Under the pieces are notes generated by a model that ran no database searches, was not told the DNA's origin, and saw only the letters and a list, made by a program, of their open reading frames with translations. Source: an uncultured Collinsella sp. (lineage in GTDB: Bacteria > Actinomycetota > Coriobacteriia > Coriobacteriales > Coriobacteriaceae). From it: DNA of 12,569 bases. Of the stretch, positions 7,577-12,569 are shown one piece after another. The DNA lies in the NCBI GenBank assembly GCA_900549345.1, contig UROC01000058.1, forward strand, positions 1 through 12,569, read 5' to 3'. A program made the position numbers and the translations under genes. Each line of letters begins with the position of its first letter. The stretch's first letter is position 1.

Positions 7577-7613
7577 AACCTGCCAAAATAAACCTGTCCC
7601 TTTTTGGCAGGTT
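7577..7613. repeat. Perfect 12-bp palindrome, REP-like, between sngB and sngC
   Basis: AACCTGCCAAAA (7577-7588) and TTTTGGCAGGTT (7602-7613) are exact inverted repeats around a 13-nt centre containing CCTGTCCC. The right arm overlaps the sngB stop codon. The CCTGTCCC/GGGACAGG core is a word I associate with REP-type palindromes and their Y1 transposases. On the operon's strand the stem is followed by TTATC, so it is at best a weak attenuator. Its dispersal across the genome cannot be tested from one copy. Confidence 0.5.
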
Positions 7614-8916
7614 AGATGGTGAATTCGGCGAAGTTGCGGTCGCCGCTTGCGGTGCCGGTGTCGCCTGTTGCTGCTGCCGGCGCCAGCGCGTCGCCGCCGA
7701 CGCTTTGCAGCAACTCGGCCACGTTAGCATCGGGGTTTTGACACAGGATATCGAGCAGCTCGATAAAGTCGCGGATGACCTCGCGGGGCGTCAGATGCGT
7801 GTCGGCCCCCACGCGGCCAAACTCGATCTTGAGGAAATCCACCAAGTCGTTCTCGGTAAGTGTGGGCGTCCAGCCAAAGTAGCCGGCGTGAATTTGCATG
7901 AGTTTTTCGATCAGCACCAGCAACTCCTCGTAGGTGAGTGGCTGCAGACGGATGATGGGCGCGAGCATGTCCTTAAGGTCCTCGCGCGCAAAGCGACCCT
8001 GAGCGAGTCGGCTGCGCAGGGCCTCGTAGGAGAACACGCCGCGGCGGCGGTCTTCGATGGAGGTTGGCGTGCCGCCCATGATCATGCCCAGGTACTGCGC
8101 CTTGCCCTGAAGTGTGTCGTTGTACATGGTCAGGATCTTCTCGTAGTTGTACTGGCGCGTGATGGCATTGGGAATCTTATACAGATTCACAAGCTCGTCG
8201 ATGAGCACCAGCATGCCCTTGTAGCCGCTGCAAACCAAAAAACGCGCGATGAGTTTGACGTAGTCGTACCAGTCGTCATCGCTGATGATGGTTGAGGACC
8301 CCAGTTCGGCGCGAGCCTCGCTCTTGGTGCGGTATTCGCCGCGGATCCATTTGGTCACGCGGCTCATGGCCTCTTCGTCGCCCTCGGATACGGCCGTGCG
8401 ATAGCGGCGAAGCATGCGGGTGAAGTCGAAGCCGTGGACCATCTCCTCGAGCGGGGCCAGTTGGGCATTGACGACCGACTCGTCGACGTCGGCACACGAG
8501 GCGACCCAGCGATCCAGAATAAGGTTGAGCGCACCGCCCTCGGGGCGCGTCTTGGTCGATATGTTGCGGATGAGCTCGCGATAGGTGGCGAGGCCCTGGC
8601 CCTGGCCGCCCTGTAGACGGCGTTCGGGGGAAAGGTCGGCATCGGCGACCACAAAGCCTTCGCCCATGGCATGCGTTCGGATGGTCTGGAGCAAAAAGCT
8701 CTTGCCGGCGCCGTAGCGACCGACTAAAAAGCGGAAGCTCGCGCCGCCGTCGGCGATGAGACTCAGATCGGTGAGCAGGGCGCGAATCTCGACCTCGCGT
8801 CCCACGGTGATATAGGGAAGGCCGATTCGCGGGACCACGCCGCCCTTGAGCGAGTTTAGGATAACGGCGGCGACGCGTTTGGGTACGCGGGGCGCTACGG
8901 ATGCGGTATCACTCAT
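7612..8916 (-). CDS. sngB: BREX-type (DUF2791/BrxD-like) P-loop ATPase, second gene of Shango-type operon
   Basis: 434 residues. Walker A is FLVGRYGAGKSFLL (64-76, GRYGAGKS at 66-73) and Walker B is GMLVLIDELVNLYKI (234-248). The tract ILNSLKGGVVPRIGLPYITVGR before Walker A and the LARGR-like segment RLAQGRFA after it match the 'BREX system ATP-binding domain' family. The C-terminus (about 320-405) contains LTYEELLVLIEKLMQIHAGYF and THLTPREVIRDFIELLDIL, as in BrxD proteins, followed by a short Ala/Gly tail. It is a predicted AAA+/STAND-like ATPase, probably cytoplasmic and acting with the TerB protein and the helicase. The start codon overlaps the end of sngA by 8 nt (ATGAGTGA), with GAGAGG about 11 nt upstream, so translation is coupled. 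All ATPase motifs look intact. BREX itself is unlikely because brxC, pglX and pglZ are not here. Confidence 0.87.
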   Translation of the reverse strand: MSDTASVAPRVPKRVAAVILNSLKGGVVPRIGLPYITVGREVEIRALLTDLSLIADGGASFRFLVGRYGAGKSFLLQTIRTHAMGEGFVVADADLSPERRLQGGQGQGLATYRELIRNISTKTRPEGGALNLILDRWVASCADVDESVVNAQLAPLEEMVHGFDFTRMLRRYRTAVSEGDEEAMSRVTKWIRGEYRTKSEARAELGSSTIISDDDWYDYVKLIARFLVCSGYKGMLVLIDELVNLYKIPNAITRQYNYEKILTMYNDTLQGKAQYLGMIMGGTPTSIEDRRRGVFSYEALRSRLAQGRFAREDLKDMLAPIIRLQPLTYEELLVLIEKLMQIHAGYFGWTPTLTENDLVDFLKIEFGRVGADTHLTPREVIRDFIELLDILCQNPDANVAELLQSVGGDALAPAAATGDTGTASGDRNFAEFTI

Positions 8917-10663
8917 GGTCTAGATATCCTCTCACATCTGCTTCGTAATCCTCGATAATCTGCGGTCCTGCCGCTCCAAACTCAATTACGGTGTCGCCCA
9001 CCAGGTCAAAGAGCGCCTCGTTGATGGTATCGACGAGCATGTCCTCGCTCTGCTCCGATTGCACTACCGCCGATTCCGCCTGTACTGCGTTGTGCTCGAG
9101 CAGAGCGCGGAGATAGGCGTTTGCGGCGGGCGCGAGTTCGTTTGTGGCGTCAGCGGGCGTAGCAGCTGCGAACGTGGGCGTCGGCGCGAGAAGCGGTGCC
9201 ACGACACCAAACTGTTCGGTGGATATGGTCGGCTCGTCGGACTCGTCCTGCCCTGCAGCCGCCGCGACCGCCTCGACCATCGCGTCGGCTACGGGCTCGG
9301 CTTCCGGTTGCCCTGAGTCCGCTGCCTCGGCTTCTGCGGACGAGCCGTCCTCGCGTTCCTCGTCAATCAAAAGCGCCTCGCGCGTTTGTGCGGCGGCGCT
9401 CCGAATATGCCCCAGCTGACTCAGATCGATATCGATCTTGACGGGCTGGTGTGCGGCGTCCCACGAAAGCCATGCCACAATCTCGTCATCGATAATCTTG
9501 GCCAGATATTTGGGGACCTTTTCTTCCTTAAGGGGATGGGCAGGGTCCAGCGCCAGGCGCAGGCGTTGGTCGCAGGCGCGCATCATTTCACCGAGCTTGC
9601 TGCTCTTTTGCCTACTACCGTGGATACGCATGCATTCCCAAAAGCCGTTTTGGCAACGGTAGATATGGATGGGGTCCAGACGGTATTCGCAGTCCTCGTG
9701 GCGCTCGGGCGCAAAGAATACGGCCGAGGCAAACATGGTGTAGGGCATTGCCGTCTCCTCCCCAAATAAACTTGCCACGATGCCGGTCTTTCGGTGCGTG
9801 TCATAGTAGCGCGCCATGCGGACATACACGGCGCACGCCACGTGGCGCAGATCGCGGTGGTGGCTGCGGTCGAGCCGCGAGCTACTTAGGTTGTACGTGG
9901 AGAGGGCGTTGATGGCGGCCATGAGTCGCTCCTCGCGCACCTCATCGGGCGGAAGGGGGAGCGTGGGCTCGGAGGTTTTGCGACGCTTAGGGGTCTGGCC
10001 GGACGGTGCCGGTACAAGGTCTCGTGCCGCGCGCCGCAGTTCGATAAGGGCGTTATCGAACATGACGGTTTTAGAGTCGCGAAGCAGCTTGGGGTCGAGC
10101 CCGTGGAACACGGCGTAATCTTGCAGCCACACGCGCGCAAACCGGTCGATGCCGGGCTCGAAGGCGCGATAGACATCCCAAAAAGCCTTGATCTTGTTAA
10201 AACCATCGAGTGGATTATCTACGCCAATGCCGCAGATCAGCTCATAGAGATACAGAAAGGCAAAGGACGTAGACGTTTCCTCGACGGTTCCGCGGCGCAC
10301 TTGGGCACGCCAGGTAAAGTAGCCGCGCAGTTGCCGGTCGCTCATGGCGTTGTAGGTGGGAAAGTACGACTTAAAGGTGCCGTTGTAGGGACAGTCGTCC
10401 TCAAAGTCGGCCATCAGCAGGCCCTGGCGGTAAAAAAGCTCGGCTTCCGAAAGCCAGCGGCCCGCACCGCCCTTGTGGTCATCCTGCCAGCGCGATATCT
10501 CGCGCATTTTACGGTACTGGTCGGGGAGGAAATTCTGCATCTGTCGGCCGGTTTTGAGAATCGGCTCGTCTGCGTAGGTTTCGTTTGAGAAGCGGGCGGA
10601 CTGATGGGTCCGGGCCTCGGCCATAATGCGCTCGATGAGCATCTTGATGTCCTGGTCGGCCAC
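8909..10663 (-). CDS. sngA: TerB-N/TerB-C domain protein, first gene of Shango-type operon
   Basis: 584 residues from a GTG start at 10661-10663, supported by GAGGAGGAG a few bases upstream. Residues ~25-230 are a TerB-N domain: LSEAELFYRQGLL, FPTYNAMSDRQLRGYFTWRA (101-120), SFAFLYLYELICGIG (133-147) and RVWLQDYAVFHGLD are its hallmarks. A middle helical region (240-425) contains a FGEE..PYTMFASAVFF block. Residues ~435-515 are a low-complexity Ala/Glu linker. The end (about 516-582) matches TerB-C: YLRALLEHNA and VDTINEALFDLVGDTVIEF...IIEDYEADVRGYL. Comparative genomics of Ter systems links TerB-N/TerB-C proteins with helicases and ATPases in DNA-processing operons, and the trio was later described as the Shango anti-phage system. 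Tellurite resistance should not be inferred from the domain name. The operon promoter lies just upstream. Confidence 0.85.
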   Translation of the reverse strand: MADQDIKMLIERIMAEARTHQSARFSNETYADEPILKTGRQMQNFLPDQYRKMREISRWQDDHKGGAGRWLSEAELFYRQGLLMADFEDDCPYNGTFKSYFPTYNAMSDRQLRGYFTWRAQVRRGTVEETSTSFAFLYLYELICGIGVDNPLDGFNKIKAFWDVYRAFEPGIDRFARVWLQDYAVFHGLDPKLLRDSKTVMFDNALIELRRAARDLVPAPSGQTPKRRKTSEPTLPLPPDEVREERLMAAINALSTYNLSSSRLDRSHHRDLRHVACAVYVRMARYYDTHRKTGIVASLFGEETAMPYTMFASAVFFAPERHEDCEYRLDPIHIYRCQNGFWECMRIHGSRQKSSKLGEMMRACDQRLRLALDPAHPLKEEKVPKYLAKIIDDEIVAWLSWDAAHQPVKIDIDLSQLGHIRSAAAQTREALLIDEEREDGSSAEAEAADSGQPEAEPVADAMVEAVAAAAGQDESDEPTISTEQFGVVAPLLAPTPTFAAATPADATNELAPAANAYLRALLEHNAVQAESAVVQSEQSEDMLVDTINEALFDLVGDTVIEFGAAGPQIIEDYEADVRGYLDHE

Positions 10664-10672
10664 CGCTCCTCC

Positions 10673-10731
10673 TCTCGAACGCAGCTACGGTGACCTCATA
10701 TCATAGCACAGCATCAAACAGATGTTCGAGA
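10673..10731 (-). promoter_or_regulatory. Promoter of the sngABC operon with flanking inverted repeat
   Basis: On the minus strand an extended -10, TGCTATGAT (hexamer 10700-10705), lies 18 nt from a weak -35, TCGAAC (10724-10729). This predicts a transcript start near 10693 and a ~30-nt leader carrying the GAGGAGGAG ribosome site. An 8-bp inverted repeat brackets the promoter: TCTCGAAC (10673-10680) and GTTCGAGA (10724-10731). One arm covers the -35 and the other lies next to the ribosome site, so it could be an operator, but no regulator gene is in the operon. Confidence 0.5.
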
Positions 10732-10750
10732 TACCGCTGCGTTGATAGAT

Positions 10751-11950
10751 TTAGAACAGGAGGGCGTATATGACGGCGATGACGACGGAGGGAAGCATAT
10801 TGGCCGTGTGGAAGGTCTGAGGACGGATGAGGTTGACGCCGACGCAGAAGATGAGCATGGAGCCTACGAGCGAAAGGCTGTTGAGGGCTGCTGTGGTCAT
10901 GATGGGGGAGAGCGCGCCGGCAAACAACGTGATCGTCCCCTGGAATACGGCGACGGGCAGGGCCGAGAAGATGCAGCCGCGGCCAAGCGAGGCCGTCATG
11001 GTGCAGACGATGATGGTGTCCACGAACACCTCGCTGATGCCCCACAGGCCCTGCTTCACCGGATGGTTGGCGGAAGAGGAGGAGTGGGCCAGCGGCGCCA
11101 TGCCGGTGCCGGCCTCATTGGAGTACACGCCGCGGGCCAGGCCCCAACGGATGGCCAGCATCACGGTGGAGCCGGCAAAGCCGCCGGTGGCAGCCATAGG
11201 CGTAAAGGCGTACTCAAAAATCATCGCAAAGACGTGCGGGATGTTGCTGCCGAACTTTACCAGAATAAAGATGCTGCCGATCACATAGGCCAGCGCCATC
11301 AGGGGGACCACCTTCTCCGCAAAGGAGGAGATACTCTTGATGCCGCCCACCAGCACAACGGCCATGATGACGGCAAAGATCACGCCCACGATCCAGCCGG
11401 GAACGTCAAAGGAGACCCGAATCGCCTCCACCACAGAGTTGGCCTGCACGGCGGGCGCAAACACCATGGCGCAGCCCAGGATCACAGCCCAGAAAATGCC
11501 CAGCCACTTCCAGCTCTTGCCCAGCCCCCGGCGCACATACCAATAGAAGCCACCGTGCCATCTGCCGGTCTCAGGATCCCGCTCCCGGTAGGCCATGCCC
11601 AGGGTGATCTCGGAAAACTTCACGATGAAGCCCATGAGGGCCACGGCCCACATCCAGAATACGGCGCCAGGGCCGCCGGTGGCGATGGCCACCGATACAC
11701 CGGCGATGTTCCCCACGCCAAGCGTGGAGGCCAGCGCCGTGCAGCAGGCCTGGAACGGGGAAATATCGCCCTCGCCGTCGCCCTTGTCGAAGATCTTGCC
11801 GAACGTGTTCTTCATGGCGTGTCCGAACCTGGTGAATTGGAAGAACTTAAAGCGGACGGACAGATACACGGCGACTGCGGATGTCAGGATCAGAAGCGGC
11901 CATCCCCACAGCCAGTTGGAAATCGCCATCATGATGTCGATGATAAACAT
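10751..11950 (-). CDS. Chimeric ORF: AGCS sodium/amino-acid symporter (1-320) joined in frame to DUF554 C-terminus (321-399)
   Basis: 399 residues with a clear start (GGGAGG about 7 nt before the ATG). Residues 1-320 are an alanine/glycine:cation symporter: IWGWP-like WLWGWPLLIL, STLGVGNIAGVSVAIATGGPGAVFWMW (76-102), HGGFYWYVRRGLG and the family signature RGVYSNEAGTGMAPLAH (273-289). Family members run about 450-480 residues with further membrane helices after this point. Instead, residues 321-399 (SLGRGCIFSALPV, FQGTITLFAGALSPIMT, VGSMLIFCVGVNLI, TANMLPSVVIAVIYALLF) are the C-terminal third of DUF554, a different membrane protein family. Neither protein is complete, so transport is unlikely unless the chimera folds. 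The symporter part and upstream spacer resemble Clostridia-type DNA, while the DUF554 part resembles the rest of the window. It is either a recombination junction or an assembly join. Confidence 0.8.
   Translation of the reverse strand: MFIIDIMMAISNWLWGWPLLILTSAVAVYLSVRFKFFQFTRFGHAMKNTFGKIFDKGDGEGDISPFQACCTALASTLGVGNIAGVSVAIATGGPGAVFWMWAVALMGFIVKFSEITLGMAYRERDPETGRWHGGFYWYVRRGLGKSWKWLGIFWAVILGCAMVFAPAVQANSVVEAIRVSFDVPGWIVGVIFAVIMAVVLVGGIKSISSFAEKVVPLMALAYVIGSIFILVKFGSNIPHVFAMIFEYAFTPMAATGGFAGSTVMLAIRWGLARGVYSNEAGTGMAPLAHSSSSANHPVKQGLWGISEVFVDTIIVCTMTASLGRGCIFSALPVAVFQGTITLFAGALSPIMTTAALNSLSLVGSMLIFCVGVNLIRPQTFHTANMLPSVVIAVIYALLF
10985..10999. other. Junction between symporter-type and DUF554-type sequence
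   Basis: In the minus-strand protein the symporter reading VDTIIVCTMTA ends at residue 320 (codon 10991-10993), and SLGRGCIFSALPV of DUF554 begins at residue 321. The exact base cannot be fixed, because a few residues (TA/SL) could belong to either parent. No insertion sequence, terminal inverted repeat, target duplication or tRNA is visible at the join. Confidence 0.65.
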
Positions 11951-12130
11951 ATTCTACCTCCCAAATAACTTCATGCGCTCCATTTTCGATTGGCTGAATC
12001 ATCTGTCGGGAAGTCTTTCCCCGCGGCTTCCCCGGCTCCTCCTTTCCTCCTATATTCGGCCAGCCGCATAACTTGCCTGATTTCCAATAATTCCGTATGG
12101 TGGAAGCGAATTCCTTTGGGTAGAATTGTC

Positions 12131-12178
12131 AAAGCTGCCGGTCTTTTCTGGACATGTATCCAAAAAAGCGGCAGCTTT
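12131..12178. other. Stem-loop in symporter/IclR spacer
   Basis: AAAGCTGCCG (12131-12140) and CGGCAGCTTT (12169-12178) are exact 10-bp inverted repeats. Inside the loop TGGA and TCCA can pair as a small second stem. One T follows on the plus strand before CCG, so it is not a clear intrinsic terminator. On the minus strand it would lie directly upstream of, and overlap, the TTGACA box. It may be a leader structure or a protein-binding site. Confidence 0.4.
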
Positions 12179-12306
12179 TCCGTAGAACGGGATCATTTTC
12201 CAAAATTGTGTCAAAAACCAAAGCCGCAACTGCGGCCCGACACGAAGCATTTCCACGGAAAATTACGGATCCTGTTTTCTTTCCTTATGATTTATGATAT
12301 TATATA

Positions 12307-12320
12307 GACAAACATTTGTC
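12307..12320. promoter_or_regulatory. Candidate IclR-type operator
   Basis: GACAAACATTTGTC is a perfect 6+2+6 palindrome placed directly after the plus-strand -10-like words and 46 nt before the IclR start. IclR-family proteins usually bind short palindromes over their own or a divergent promoter, so autoregulation and control of the symporter are plausible. The assignment rests on symmetry and position only. Confidence 0.45.
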
Positions 12321-12366
12321 AAGGCAGAATGTTTCTATGATATCGCCAAAAAGGAGCGGCCGATTT

Positions 12367-12569
12367 ATGGCAAAAGAACAGGTATCCAGCATCCTCCGCG
12401 CCCTGGAGATTTTGGAGTGCTTCATGGATAACGAGACGGAATGGACGTTGAAGCGCCTGGTGGCACAGCTGGATCTGCCCACCACCACTGTCCACCGCCA
12501 GCTCTCCACCCTCACGGACCGGGGTTATCTGGTCCAGGATCCCGTCCGCAAGAGCTACCGGGTGGGGCC
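12367..12569 (+). CDS. IclR-family transcriptional regulator, 5' part only (runs off right edge)
   Basis: 67 residues are visible, starting MAKEQVSSILRALEILECF. The winged-helix DNA-binding domain of IclR proteins is clear: VSSILRALEILECFMDNETEWTL (helix 1), LKRLVAQLDLPTTTVHRQLSTLTDRGYL (helix-turn-helix with the typical L-P-x-T-T-V-H-R-x-L pattern) and VQDPVRKSYRVG (the wing, with the usual Y-R/L-G ending). The effector-binding domain is off the window. AAGGAG (12351-12356) lies about 10 nt before the ATG. It is divergent from the symporter, the common layout for a regulator and its transporter target. The symporter would be the expected target, but its 3' end is replaced here. Confidence 0.85.
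   Translation, partial: MAKEQVSSILRALEILECFMDNETEWTLKRLVAQLDLPTTTVHRQLSTLTDRGYLVQDPVRKSYRVG

Larger units (their letters stand above)
11951..12366. promoter_or_regulatory. AT-rich divergent spacer between symporter and IclR regulator
   Basis: This 416-nt stretch has no supported gene. From left to right it holds the symporter ribosome site (GGGAGG on the minus strand, just above 11950), a purine-rich minus-strand run near 12040-12056 with several GGAGG words but no ORF behind it, a minus-strand TTGACA (12127-12132) without a good -10 partner, a long stem-loop (12131-12178), AT-rich -10-like words on the plus strand (TATGAT, TATTAT, TATATA within 12286-12306) and a palindrome (12307-12320). 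It is visibly richer in A/T than the left part of the window. Confidence 0.5.

Noticed and set aside
5051..10663. BREX system
   Set aside because: The ATPase and helicase resemble BrxD and BrxHI, but no brxC, pglX, pglZ, brxA or brxB gene is present and the third gene is TerB-type.
8909..10663. Tellurite resistance function from the TerB domains
   Set aside because: No terC, terD, terE or terZ gene is nearby. TerB-N/TerB-C proteins beside helicase and ATPase genes belong to DNA-processing or defence contexts.
10742..11968. Plus-strand ORF of 408 codons opposite the symporter/DUF554 gene
   Set aside because: It is Gly/His/Asp-rich with no domain or ribosome site. The opposite strand encodes clear membrane-protein families.
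1..12569. CRISPR array, tRNA, rRNA or complete insertion sequence
   Set aside because: I saw no regularly spaced direct repeats, cloverleaf-like sequence, rRNA motif or transposase in any frame.

Overview
The window looks like the chromosome of a high-GC Gram-positive gut bacterium, most likely a Coriobacteriia member of the Collinsella type. The grounds are strong G/C preference at third codon positions, the gene content, GTG starts, and AGGAGG-type ribosome sites. This is recognition, not a database match. The last ~1.6 kb (from about 10,990 on) looks different. It carries a sodium/amino-acid symporter and an IclR regulator separated by an AT-rich spacer, and reads like Clostridia-type DNA.

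Layout. 1-250 (-): 5' part of a class I SAM-dependent methyltransferase running off the left edge. 518-2139 (+): a two-gene unit with a membrane-anchored XRE regulator overlapping a membrane-anchored DUF4097 beta-strand-repeat protein, closed by a strong intrinsic terminator. 2237-5023 (+): an Elp3-type radical SAM/GNAT tRNA-modifying enzyme, possibly on a leaderless mRNA, abutting a spermidine-synthase-like Rossmann protein with an N-terminal membrane segment. 5051-10663 (-): a three-gene operon of TerB-N/TerB-C protein, BREX-type ATPase and Lhr-like SF2 helicase. 10751-11950 (-): an in-frame chimera whose first ~320 residues are an AGCS amino-acid:Na+ symporter and whose last ~79 residues are the C-terminus of a DUF554 membrane protein. 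12367-12569 (+): start of an IclR-family regulator, divergent from the symporter and cut by the right edge.

The main system is the three-gene operon. Its composition and order match, as I recall it, the anti-phage system Shango (sngA TerB-like, sngB ATPase, sngC helicase). The ATPase and helicase resemble the accessory BREX proteins BrxD and BrxHI, but no BREX core genes are present. The operon has one clear promoter upstream of the TerB gene, an 8-nt overlap between the first two genes, and a ~116-nt gap before the helicase that holds a perfect 12-bp palindrome of REP-like appearance.

The most unusual signal is the symporter/DUF554 join near 10,985-11,000, where two unrelated families, each incomplete, meet in frame. 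It is either a real recombination junction at the edge of transferred DNA or an assembly chimera. This should be settled before anything to its right is assigned to the same organism.
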